A stretch of DNA of 64,000 bases from Sarocladium kiliense (taxonomy: Eukaryota > Ascomycota > Sordariomycetes > Hypocreales > Sarocladiaceae), in assembly GCA_030734395.1 (NCBI GenBank), contig JAUZTG010000029.1, positions 3,286,001 through 3,350,000 on the forward strand, read 5' to 3'. The notes below the pieces were generated by a model. The model did no database searches. It saw nothing but the letters and a program-made list of their open reading frames with translations, and had not been told where the DNA came from. Positions 11,877-21,622 of this stretch are shown in pieces (within the stretch, counting starts at the first letter, position 1; every line of letters begins with the position of its first letter). The translations under genes were made by a program, and so were the position numbers.

Positions 11877-12776
11877 ATGGCGTCTCTTCCATCCTCTTAT
11901 GAATCCCATCCTCTTCCCTCCCTCAAACTCCTCCACCATCCTCCCTCTTCCCCAACAGTAACCCCCATCGTCACTATTCTTCTCCACCGTCCCTCCGCTC
12001 GCAATGGCTTTACCGATGAAATGGCCAATTCTCTCGCCACGGCCTACGACCTCCTCTCTCGCGATCCCCGCGTTCGCTGCATCATCCTCTCCTCCTCCGA
12101 CCCCTCCAATCGCATCTTCTGTGCTGGCATGGACTTCAACGCAAAGCATGGGTTCGGTCCTACTGTCACGACACATCGTGATGGCGGTGGCCTTGTGACC
12201 CTGGCCATGTCGAGGTGTACGAAGCCGATTGTGGCGGCCATTAATGGTTCAGCGGTGGGCGTTGGCATTACAATGACCCTTCCAGCAAACATCCGCGTGG
12301 TCAGCAAGGATGCGAAGATTGGTTTCGTCTTCTCCCAGAGAGGTTTCAACATGGAGGCGTGCAGCAGCTTCTATCTACCACGGCTAGTCGGTACTAGTCG
12401 TGCCCTTCACCTGACCACCACTGGGGCTGTCTATCCAGCCACCGACGCCTTGTTCTCTTCCCTCTTCAGCAGTGTCGTCCCCGCTGAAGAAGTCTACAAC
12501 ACCGCTCTCAAGATCGCAGAGCAGATCGCAGGGAACGTCAGCAGTGTAGCAGCGCATGTCATGAAAGAGATGATCTACAGGGGCCCAAGCTCACCAGAAG
12601 AGGCGCATTTGTTGGAGAGCAAGCTGTTCTTCGACTTGTATAACGGGCGAGACGCCAAGGAAGGGGTTGCAAGTTTCATGGAGAAGAGGAAGCCAGACTT
12701 CAAGTCCACAATGGAGGAGGACGGACCGACCTTCTTACCTTGGTGGAAGCCCCTGGATGTAAAAGCGAAGATATAG
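11877..12776 (+). CDS. Enoyl-CoA hydratase/isomerase (crotonase fold), probably peroxisomal
   Basis: Acyl-CoA-processing enzyme of the crotonase superfamily, intronless, 299 residues, of normal length. The ATG at 11877 has a strong context (CACC before it). Fold markers are the oxyanion-hole strands IILSSSDPSNRIFCAGMDF and AAINGSAVGVGITMTL, followed by IGFVFSQRGFNMEACSSFYLPRLVG, which occupies the position of the catalytic-glutamate helix. The protein ends KAKI. AKI is a variant PTS1 known from the Candida tropicalis peroxisomal trifunctional enzyme, and this suggests peroxisomal import (inference). Fungal homologues fall among enoyl-CoA hydratases and delta3,delta2-enoyl-CoA isomerases of beta-oxidation; I cannot choose between them. 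It is divergent from DLD1 and convergent with the next minus-strand gene. Confidence 0.9.
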   Translation: MASLPSSYESHPLPSLKLLHHPPSSPTVTPIVTILLHRPSARNGFTDEMANSLATAYDLLSRDPRVRCIILSSSDPSNRIFCAGMDFNAKHGFGPTVTTHRDGGGLVTLAMSRCTKPIVAAINGSAVGVGITMTLPANIRVVSKDAKIGFVFSQRGFNMEACSSFYLPRLVGTSRALHLTTTGAVYPATDALFSSLFSSVVPAEEVYNTALKIAEQIAGNVSSVAAHVMKEMIYRGPSSPEEAHLLESKLFFDLYNGRDAKEGVASFMEKRKPDFKSTMEEDGPTFLPWWKPLDVKAKI

Positions 12777-13514
12777 ATAGTCAAGCGAGGGCCAGAAAGA
12801 ACACCATGAGACAAGATGGACAAGCCCGCACCTGGCAATCCACCAGGTCATTCAACCAGGGAGCCCTTTAATGATCTCTGAGGTACAAGCACGAATTCAT
12901 ACCTAAAATTTCGATCAGGAAACCAAGCGACAACTTGTCGTATCCCCTTGTTTGAGGCAGGAACAGCAGTCAAAGCAACGAGCGCAGGTACAACACATGG
13001 TCAGTAGCTTAGTAAGAAGTGTATTCAAGACCTAGATGTCCAGGACTGGACCTGCCGATGCGCTTTGAAACCATGCTACGGGAAGCTAGCCTGGATCTCG
13101 GTTCAGCAGGGGCGCTGATCCTTCCTGACGAGCCCAATCCTTCATCTGCGAGCTTGTTAAGAGCTCGATGCATAGAAATATTCAAACGCAGTGTCCGACC
13201 CAACGCGCATGTGTGCAAATGTGGTATCCGTAAAGGGTATTCGTCCCTTGCTATGTTCCAAACGCCGAATGCATGAAAATAAGTGTTCCGTAGAGATATT
13301 GGGTGAGAGAAGGCGTACGCAGAGCGTCATGAAGCTGGAGAGTCATGACAAGAAATGATCAGGGGACAAGACCTCGTCGCCTTTCCAAGGCCCGAAGCTT
13401 GAAGTCGTTATTGGCGAAGTGGCCGGGGACTGTAAAGGATTGCTGCACACCATCTGATGATTCCCTCGTTTTGTTCGATGAGAACCGATCCCTCGCTTCA
13501 GCTTTTTTGCGGTC
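12777..13514. other. Convergent intergenic region (3' flanks)
   Basis: Tail-to-tail gap between the crotonase gene and the disordered-protein gene. Open frames here are short and overlap in both strands. No repeats or RNA genes seen. Confidence 0.5.
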
Positions 13515-15023
13515 CTATCGCCGACCAAGCTTCAGCAGGCGCGTCCTTAGCCAAAGCACGAAGGAGGTCCAGGCCCCAGTCGTCTTCCTCTTTGCTGTTT
13601 TCGATCGTCGAGGTGCTGGTGTGAAAACAACTTCCTCAGCTTTGGCTTGAGGCCTCTGGCCAGTTTGAACAGAGTCATAGCCCTGGCCAAAGGGGTCGCC
13701 GTCCTTTTCCCCTATGACGCCTGCCGTCCCAGTGCTCTTCCGTGAAATTGTAGGTCGAATTTCTGTGCTGCTCGAGGTCCGCCCGCTAGCCAGACCACTG
13801 GAACTGCCTTTCCGAAGTTGTTTCTGTGCTTCCTTTGTGTCTGCCCGTTCCCGCCTCTTGGTCTCTGCAAGAGCGTACTTCTCCGCCTTGGCCTTCTCCT
13901 TTTCCTCGAACTTGCGACGCGCTTGGCGGACCTGCTCCTGGCGGGTTGCCGTATCCAAAGAGCTTCGTGAGCGCAAGCGAAACCCGCTCATATCAAGAGA
14001 GCTTCGCAAAGGAGAGGTGACGGGCGTGCCGCCAGTCATCGAGGAGCAAGTGGTTGCCAATGTATGAGGGGATGTTGACGTGGGTTCTTTATATAGGGCA
14101 GGAACGGTGCTCGAAAGTGGCGATGACTCGTTCCCCGAGGAAAAGGAGCTGGAGTATAGTTCGGGGCGACTGTGGCTCACGACGGCAGGCATCCGAGGCG
14201 TGGAGCCTGGATGAGCGCGGTTTGATGCTCCGCTGCGAGAAGCCGTTGGTGGAGAGGTAACGTCGGACAAAGAATTCGTGCGCTGGCTGGCAAGCAAACG
14301 CTGGCCTCCTCCGTGAGACGAAGACCTGATATGACGATGCTGTGACTTGCCGTTTGTGACGGAGGTACTATCTGGGAACCCATTGGAGATGGTGCGCCCA
14401 GGTGTGGTTGAAGTGGGTGTAATTGCCGTTGGCGTGGCGGTGACAGAAGTATAGGGGTAGCCTTCGGAGTCGTCTTGATCCTCAGTGATGGTAGAGGTGT
14501 ACTCAAAATCGCGGAGGCCAAGGCCGTAATTCAGGTCGAGACTTGGTCGAGAGTTGCTAACGTTCGAGTACGACTGTGACAGTGGTGGCTCAGAGGTGCG
14601 AGGTGTCTGCTGGAAGGGGTGGACGAAGGTACCGGTACGTCCACTGCCACTCGTAGCGATGGACGCATGTGAAGCACCGCTGGTTGAGCGTGCGTGTGAG
14701 TACTTGTCGGCCAGACCATGACGCCGTCTCGAAGAGGTATCGGCAATGACCATCCCGGAGGCGGTGTGATTCGCGCTGGAGAAGCTGATATCGCGAGCCG
14801 AAGGGCGACCGGAAGGGGAGATATCGTCAACAGAAGGATCGAAGTAATGGATGTTCTGCTCATCCCAGCCTCGATCAAGGTCAAGTGAGTTGTTGTCGGA
14901 ACCGGCGGAATGAAACTTTTTGAGTATAGGCTTGACCACCGTCCTGTTGCGCGATTTGGTCAGTTTCTGGTGGTGCACGAGGCCTTGGCCGAAGCCTTCG
15001 GTACTGATAGAGGCAGCGGCCAT
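13515..15023 (-). CDS. Hypothetical disordered protein with a charged coiled-coil segment
   Basis: Not a family I can name. Single exon, 502 residues from the ATG at 15023, which has a good context (A at -3, G at +4); the frame extends upstream only through a non-ATG codon. Most of the protein is Ser/Thr/Pro-rich and looks disordered, with short motifs near the N-terminus (RTVVKPILKKFHSAGSDNN, GWDEQNIHYFDPSVDD) that look conserved rather than random. Around residues 350-400 lies a strongly charged stretch (RQEQVRQARRKFEEKEKAKA and following) likely to form a coiled coil. The C-terminus (RRSKTAKRKTTGAWTSFVLWLRTRLLKLGRR, starting near residue 470) is basic and amphipathic and could bind membrane or nucleic acid. 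Codon use and length are consistent with a real gene. Function unknown. Confidence 0.75.
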   Translation of the reverse strand: MAAASISTEGFGQGLVHHQKLTKSRNRTVVKPILKKFHSAGSDNNSLDLDRGWDEQNIHYFDPSVDDISPSGRPSARDISFSSANHTASGMVIADTSSRRRHGLADKYSHARSTSGASHASIATSGSGRTGTFVHPFQQTPRTSEPPLSQSYSNVSNSRPSLDLNYGLGLRDFEYTSTITEDQDDSEGYPYTSVTATPTAITPTSTTPGRTISNGFPDSTSVTNGKSQHRHIRSSSHGGGQRLLASQRTNSLSDVTSPPTASRSGASNRAHPGSTPRMPAVVSHSRPELYSSSFSSGNESSPLSSTVPALYKEPTSTSPHTLATTCSSMTGGTPVTSPLRSSLDMSGFRLRSRSSLDTATRQEQVRQARRKFEEKEKAKAEKYALAETKRRERADTKEAQKQLRKGSSSGLASGRTSSSTEIRPTISRKSTGTAGVIGEKDGDPFGQGYDSVQTGQRPQAKAEEVVFTPAPRRSKTAKRKTTGAWTSFVLWLRTRLLKLGRR

Positions 15024-18000
15024 CGTGGAGGCCGTTCGAGCTGCCACCGAGAGCTCAGGCCAGGTGCGAAAAGTAGAGCCTCGATATCCACGAGAGGCTG
15101 CAAGCCGTCTCCTGAACAGAACTCGAGAACCCTTTCTCGCTTGGATCCGTTGAGGATCGACGTTCACACAGGATTAGCGTGGGACCCCTTATGAGGTCGG
15201 GGCGAAATGAGATAAAGTGGGGGGTGCCTCCGGTTAAGCCGTCAGTCAGGTCGCTCTGTCAATCTGATCTGGCTGTCGATCGCCGGGGGCGCGCCCCTAG
15301 GGGTGGGAAGCGAGGCCAGGGTCAGTCTTATCGAAACACTGTGCGTTCCTGAGAGACAATCATGTCGCAACTGGCCACAAAACGGAGTGAGAGTGAAAGT
15401 GAAAGTGAAGAGGTCAAGAAAGGATCCAACGAGAGGCGGGAGGCCAGAATTGCTGACTTGAGAGTCTGTTGTGTTGTGCCTTGAGCTGAGCGGCGTGGCA
15501 AAAGGCGGAGGCACTGCAGACTGCGGTGTTGATGAGGGGCAGGACAAGCGCGTGCTGCGAGTACTGGTCGAGCTGATAGGGAGCCAAGCGGGAAGGAATA
15601 GCGTGCGTGATCCGGCCTGTTGTGCAGCCGCTACTGGCAATAGAGCGATTCGGCGCGACTCTGGCCCGACAAGCGTAGATGTGTGATACCCCGCGATGGA
15701 AGGTTCGTGATGGCGTCTATTGTATGTTGCGCTGGGGGGTTTCCTGTAGGACGAAGGAGGGCAGAAGAAACCAGAACGGGGAAGCTGTGGGCTAGAAGGG
15801 GTCTGGAGGACGAAGGCTTCTGGGTAGCCAAAGTCTGTAGCAGAGGAGTGGGCAAGGCTTGAGGAGGTATTTGTTGATGAAGGAGGGCGGGAGGGCCGGG
15901 CAAGGTTTCCGTGGCGCCCGGCTTGCCTCTTAGGTGCGTCGAGGCTGATCAAGATGCGACACTACAGCGTGTGTGCGGCACCACGCAACCAGGATGGCGG
16001 AGCGGTGGGGGGGAGAAGCTGCGCTGGCCGAAGCTGAGCCTCGACGGGGCGCATTTGTGCTGCGGAGGAGGCTTATCGAGGGTCGAGAATGCGAGGTGCT
16101 GGTGCTTAGAAGAGGGCAATGGCCTTGATGTGAAGCTGTGAAGCTTTGAGGAAGACGAGGATGAGAAGAGGGGGAAGGAGTGGTCAATGGGCGTTGGTCG
16201 TCGACTTATGAGTAGGAAAGAAGCACTGCGTGCCTCAACAGGCATCGAAAGGTGAGTGAGAAGCATCAGGGAAGGAAGGACCGAAGGTGGAAGAGAAGCG
16301 GGAAGGGCAGGCACACCCCACTGGCGGCGCTTGTGATGGAAGCCACGGCCGGAGAAGCCTGAGGGCACCTGCCAACTTGCCCTTCAGCTGCTCCTGCCTT
16401 GCTTCAACACACGCTCCCAGTCCGCTTCGGCCGCAGAGAATCCTCCACTACGTGATAGAGTCATAGATTCTTCCGCCTTCCACTCTCCAGCCTTCTTCTA
16501 CCTCCATCTCCTTCCCCATGATCCATCCGATCGTCTGCAAAGTATACATATCTACCCTCCCTACGTCTACATTGACCTCATACACTACACATCCCGCCTA
16601 GAGCGCCGCCGGGGCCACTCCGGGGCCACTCCACACGTGCTCAATCCGCTGCAAACATGCGAACTGTCACCCATCAATCCCCACTCCGCAGAGCAGATTG
16701 CGGGCTTCTTCCCTGTTCAAGCAGCTAAATTCCATGGATCTCGGCTGCCTCCATCCCTCGCGTCTTTCTTAGACGTCATCATCATTGGCATCTCTCAAGG
16801 TGATCACATCGTTCACTCTCCACACGTATTCTCAGGGTATACTCGGGTTGTTTGACGCATTGAAGCCCGTTTTCTCCGACCCCATCCACAAATAGCACAA
16901 ACTATGCAAGGGAACTTGCCACGGTTTGCGCTGCAGTCGTTGTTCGTGGCAGGTGCGTAGATCCCAGCCAATGGTACTTGGTGTTGGCTGCCCCCAAGTC
17001 CTGGGCGGCGCCTCGGAGCGTCACCTTGGGAGCCTCGCTTGCATTTGCAGGCCATACTAAGCGCTATGGTAGGCCTCGGTCTCCCTTATCGACTTGTCCA
17101 AGATACGGAGTGCCTTTTCAAGGTGGTTGCGAGGCACACTTCCCACACTGTTAGCTTAGTAGTGCACATGCCCAGGCCCCAGACCCCGTCCGTCGACTCC
17201 ACTGACGTGCCTCCAATCGACATCGTCTTGGCCGTCCATCGGCCGCCGACTCATCCGACCCAATCCACGTCTGCCTTCGATCTCGTCAGCACCCTCAGGT
17301 TCCGGTCTTTCCATTCCACCTCTCACCTCATAAGATGTGCCTCTAGGCCAGCGAATATGGTCGAGGGGGTCCTCCATCCGCATGCGGCAACCTTCGAGAC
17401 CCTTCCTGCGCTGACGACCATGGCTTTGTGGAGCTGGTATGCCGATCAACTGTAATGCGCTGGCCAAGCCTTGAGCCAAGCCCTCAATGATCACTTCATC
17501 TTGTGCCGTGAAGCCGATTGCCCAGCTATCGTTCAAGCCGCCCAAGCAATTTGTGTTGGTTGTACAAGCAGTTCGTAGTACCTTAGCATGAGCACAAGAG
17601 CCCAGATCAAGCACTGGAGACTGGTTGACATCCTGGTGCGCAAAACGGCGTTCTGTCCCTCAACCTTTGTCTTGGCTCGCCCACAGCGTTGCATAGCACT
17701 GAGCACAATTAGACCCATCGATGGAAACCTATGACGATCAAGCCAAGTTTTCGCATTTCGAACCTCCATGCTCGCCTGTCGTTCCAGACATTGCATCATT
17801 CCTACGCTATGATGCATTTCCGTGCTGATCGGGACCAGAAGCCTGCTTTCATAGAATGCGAGAGATGTAGGGTAGCCTGGCTCTCGTGAAACGGACCGTG
17901 ATCCAATCTCCTAGTTTTGGCCTCCTAGTTTTGCATTTCATATACAAAAGAATTATGCAACAGGGGTCCAGCTCTTCCGAAGTAAAGGACAGGTTACTGG

Positions 18001-18187
18001 GAGGCAAATAGGATTCGGGTCGTCATATGTTACATACTCTTGCTTGCGCTGTCCTCCTAAAAGATGGACCCGCCGGAGCGAGCCTCGGTATGATATCACA
18101 ACATAGTAGGCGCCTCTGCTGGCAAGTTCTTCATGGCTTTGAAGCTCAGCGATAAGAAAACGATTCAACAACTGGCACGATTGGTCC
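15024..18187. other. 3.2-kb intergenic region with a long pyrimidine-rich leader on the minus strand
   Basis: From about 15240 to 16370 the minus strand is very rich in C and T, producing long Ser/Pro/Thr-rich frames (15242-15952, 15949-16368) without domains. I read this as the 5' leader and promoter of the disordered-protein gene, since fungal leaders often have this composition. Between 16.4 and 18.2 kb, frames at 17039-17455 (+) and 17156-17614 (-) overlap head-on and neither matches a family I know. A short direct repeat (GGGGCCACTCC, twice) lies at about 16612-16633. Confidence 0.45.
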
Positions 18188-19459
18188 CTAGACATATTCA
18201 TAACACAGGTAACCCCCTTGGATATCCATCACATCCGCCACCGTAGCATCAGGAATAATACCCAGCGAAGACAAAACATGTCCCAAAGTGATCTCCTTCC
18301 CTGCATCACCAGCTTCAGGATCAGGTGTAACCGCAAGCATCTCCGGCGTAGGATGCCCCCACATCTCCGACTCAGTCTCCATGTCTCCAGGGAACTCGGA
18401 GAAGCCGATGGCAGGATCTTGGGCGTTCAGGCCGGCGATTTCGGCGAGCCTGGCAGGGTCTCGGCTTTGCCATTCTGCCCACATCTTGTCGACGAAGCCG
18501 TGATGCATGATGAAGAGAGGGTCGCCGGGGGAGGTGATGGAGTCTCCGTCCTGTTGGGGTAGGGGGACATGTCAGTTATTGTTCGAGTTTGATGACTTGG
18601 ACTTGATTGAGAGAAAGTCCCGAACAAAGTCACGTACCATCATAGCTAAAGCCATATGGCCATATAAGTGAGGACCAGCGTAGATGCCGTCAAGCGCCGT
18701 GAGGTAATCGGGATGATCGAGCGCCGCATCGACATAGAATTGCCCACACTGGGCACTGAGGAAGTCTGTGATCCTTCTATTGACACATCGTGGCACTGTG
18801 GTAAAACCGGGCCCTATGTTGACAGTCAAGTTGACAAAAGGGCCATTCGTGAGACAATTGCCCGACCCCGAGCCGCTGCCACCGAAACCAAGCACAGGGT
18901 CAAAAATCGGACTACTGGAGAACTTTCCAGCATCCTTGGTTTCGTCCCAGTATCTGCAGTAGTAGTATAGCATCTCGTCAGCAGAAGCCGTAGGACACAT
19001 CGATGCTTGGCTCCTTACGGGAGTGTCCCATCATAGCCGCACTCGCTCAACAGCTGCTCGTGAGCGTGGAGGAAGTATCGATGGTACGGCAAGAATGTGC
19101 CTGTGGTATGGATCTGTAGGGCATGAATCTGATGCAGCGACACAAGCTCGTCCCATCGAGTCTTTGCTCCCGGCAGTCGATCGAGTTTCTGAGGGCTTTG
19201 CAGAACGCAGACTTGTGCCGTCAAGTAAGCTTCCTTCTGTTCATCAGACAAAGCGCGCCTGGTTTTCGAACATTTCAGTGTTGGTCCATATCAACCGAAC
19301 GTCTTTCTGTTGCTTCGAAGTCGTGTTAAGAGATACTCACCATTCCAGTCTCTTCTTCGGGGTCGTGCAGTTCGACGCGGCTGCCAGGAAAGGCGCCGCC
19401 TCCGCAATCGTGCAAACGCCCAACGCCCACCAAAGGATTTGTGCAAGTCGGACCAGCAT
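18188..19459 (-). CDS. Secreted tyrosinase-family copper monooxygenase
   Basis: Type-3 copper enzyme oxidising phenols to quinones, predicted extracellular. Four exons: 19459-19341, 19258-19019, 18953-18638 and 18550-18188, with introns of 82, 65 and 87 bases and consistent phases; 345 residues. The start at 19459 gives the signal peptide MLVRLAQILWWALGVCTIAEA. Splicing rebuilds LEWRALSDEQKEAYL and GTLPYWDETKDAG, both typical of the family. CuA ligands: the His of LQIHTTG, PYHRYF and FLHAHE. CuB ligands: the HxxxH pair of GPHLYGH and the His pair of FIMHHGFVDKMW. SSPIFDPVLGFGG is the usual central motif. There is no long C-terminal lid domain, so it belongs to the short secreted fungal tyrosinases rather than the melanin-type enzymes of about 600 residues. 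Substrate and role (pigment, defence against phenolics, secondary metabolite) cannot be read here. Confidence 0.92.
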
Positions 19460-20263
19460 GATGGAAGGATTTGACTTAGGCCTCTGTTTACCTTCTGGGG
19501 TAAAGCGCGTGAAAGCGTGCACCTGACAGATTGTCTCTTCTTATAGCCATAGCACGGCAAGCATAGACCGCAATACATCTAAAAAAGAATACCTCTTCCA
19601 CGATTCAATTTACATGCGCTTAAGACCAGATTAAGCAGCCTACCAAGGGAACCTATGCCTCAATCTGGTTGGACAAGTCTTCTTCGGATATGCAAGTAAG
19701 CCGTCGCTTGAGCTTTTGGCAAAATGTAAGTACCCAAAAGATCCTTTGTTCGGGAGTTGTACTTTCAGTGAAAGAAGCAGTATCCTAGCCATAGGCCTGG
19801 TCCGGCAGTTGCAACGGGAGTATGCTAGGCCAAGAAAAGTGTTTGAGCCATGCAGCTTTGTGGTACGGATAGATTGGCAATCTGTGTTCGTATCGGCACG
19901 CTGATTCCGATTTCTATTTTACCCGCACATGGTAGCCTCCATTCCTTGACTCCGCAGGATTTACAGCTCGCTAGAGCAGACATGTCTGCAACTGTTGGGA
20001 GACTGCACATTGGAAGAGGCTCGTTTTGCGCATTGCATGTAAGTTCAAGGTCATCGGCACTAGCAGCCTTACCACTTGTAGGTATAAGCGGCCGTTACCT
20101 AAGGCTTCGAACTGTACGTAACTGTGGGATGTATGTGCACCTCCGAGAACGAACACTTCCCAAGAACAGTAGCCACAGTACAGTCAACCTCACGAATTTG
20201 GTGGAATGAGGAGTGCATCATAAAAGTTCGTCTTTTCCTCATTTCACATCTTTGTCTACTTTT
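19460..20263. other. Intergenic, tyrosinase promoter and carboxypeptidase 3' flank
   Basis: No supported gene. Small frames on the plus strand (19716-20209) show no domain and no splice partners. Confidence 0.5.
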
Positions 20264-21622
20264 TTAACACTCGGCATACAGAGGCTCGCCGGCCTCGCCA
20301 GCGGCGAGCAGCATCATCTCCAAGAATCCAGCGCCAACCTGCCTTACATTGCGGTGGTACTCGTCCTTGTTCGGGTAGAAGGGGCAGGACGGGTACGATC
20401 GGCTGGGTGCGCCGAACTCCATAGTCAGGCCAAACATACGGCTGGCACCGCAAGAGATGTTTCCGTAGAAGCGACCCATAGCGTAGTCATTGGATGCGCC
20501 TGAGGTAGGATACAGACCAACGGCAGGGTACGCCTCATAAGGCGCTCCACCGACAGTGAGCATAGCGTCGATCATGCTGCTGGTCACGTCTTCCTCAATC
20601 TTGAGGTCGTTGGAGAGGAAGTACTCCATGTACTCGGCGTCAGTCGGGTCGGGCCCCCCGGTGAGGCCACGCTTGCCATCGAACTCAGGGTTGACGAAGT
20701 TCTGGACAGGGTCGACAGTCTGAGCATCATCATCACCCCAAGCATAGAGGATGCTAGGGCCGTATGAGTGCAGATCCATGAACCAGGTAATGTTCTGGTA
20801 CTGGTCGAGAGTCCACACAACAGCCTTAGTCTCCGGCTCCGACTCAGGCTCAGTGCCGTAGAAGGTTTCGCTCCGCGGGTCATTTGAAGCGGGAGAAGTG
20901 TCCGGGTGGAAATGCGTGGTGTAGTCCCAGACAAAGTCGTAGTTGCGGTTCAGGTCAATGCCAACATCGCGGCCATTAGCAGCGCCGACGGCAGACTCTG
21001 GGTTCCGGTTCTTGCGCCAGCAGGAGCTGGTGCTCTGGTCGTATGCAACACCATCGGGGTTGATGTTGGGGAGGATAATCACACCAGCAGACAGAGCTGT
21101 CTCGACTTGTTCGGCGGTATAGCTCTTGCCGCCATAGGTAACGCCTGTGCCGGCCTTGCGCGCTTCTAGAAGATCGGCCAGGAAGTAGATCACATTGTCC
21201 GGGCCACCTCGCTCACGAGCGTGAATGCCACTCATGATGAAGACACGGGGGTCCTCGCCGACCACCGCACCGTAGTACTTGCGACCCTCGTAGGTCTCAA
21301 AGGGAGGCTCGAAGAGCTCAACCTCATCGGGGAATCCCCTCTTCAGGCCCTTCAAGGCAGACTCAACTTCCCCGACGTTGAGGATGGACCCGAGGTCCCG
21401 ATCCTCCACACCAAGACCCTTGGGAACCTTGCATCCTCTCTTGAAGCGGTCGCCCTGGCCGATGGGGAAAGTTGTAGACGCCTGTCGAGGATGGGGAGCA
21501 TGCAGCTCAGCTCGTTTGCCGGTGCGAACAAACTCGCGCTCTGCCTCAAGCTCACGCTCAAGGAGACAGCCATTGGCCAGGCCTAACGCGGCAGCGAAAG
21601 CAGCAATAGTACCGGTCTTCAT
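20264..21622 (-). CDS. Secreted zinc metallocarboxypeptidase, peptidase family M14
   Basis: Removes C-terminal residues from peptides outside the cell. Intronless, 452 residues from the ATG at 21622. That start is chosen because it begins a signal peptide (MKTGTIAAFAAALGLANG), while the frame upstream is leader sequence. A propeptide-like region follows, then the peptidase domain. The Zn-binding HxxE is in IMSGIHARERGG and the third ligand His in WFMDLHSYGPSILYAWG. The substrate-binding region includes NINPDGVAYDQ, WRKNRN and GIDLNRNYDFVWDY, and the catalytic Glu is in GLTMEFGAPSR. All key residues are present. Ordinary length for an A/B-type secreted carboxypeptidase of filamentous fungi. 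Confidence 0.94.
   Translation of the reverse strand: MKTGTIAAFAAALGLANGCLLERELEAEREFVRTGKRAELHAPHPRQASTTFPIGQGDRFKRGCKVPKGLGVEDRDLGSILNVGEVESALKGLKRGFPDEVELFEPPFETYEGRKYYGAVVGEDPRVFIMSGIHARERGGPDNVIYFLADLLEARKAGTGVTYGGKSYTAEQVETALSAGVIILPNINPDGVAYDQSTSSCWRKNRNPESAVGAANGRDVGIDLNRNYDFVWDYTTHFHPDTSPASNDPRSETFYGTEPESEPETKAVVWTLDQYQNITWFMDLHSYGPSILYAWGDDDAQTVDPVQNFVNPEFDGKRGLTGGPDPTDAEYMEYFLSNDLKIEEDVTSSMIDAMLTVGGAPYEAYPAVGLYPTSGASNDYAMGRFYGNISCGASRMFGLTMEFGAPSRSYPSCPFYPNKDEYHRNVRQVGAGFLEMMLLAAGEAGEPLYAEC

Noticed and set aside
15024..15167. N-terminal extension of the disordered protein
   Set aside because: The frame begins at a GTG codon; the first ATG is at 15023 with a good context.
15242..16368. 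Two long minus-strand Ser/Pro/Thr-rich frames
   Set aside because: Low-complexity translation of a pyrimidine-rich leader, without domains or consistent splice sites.
17039..17614. Overlapping frames of 138 (+) and 152 (-) codons
   Set aside because: They oppose each other over the same bases and neither shows a recognisable family or signal peptide.
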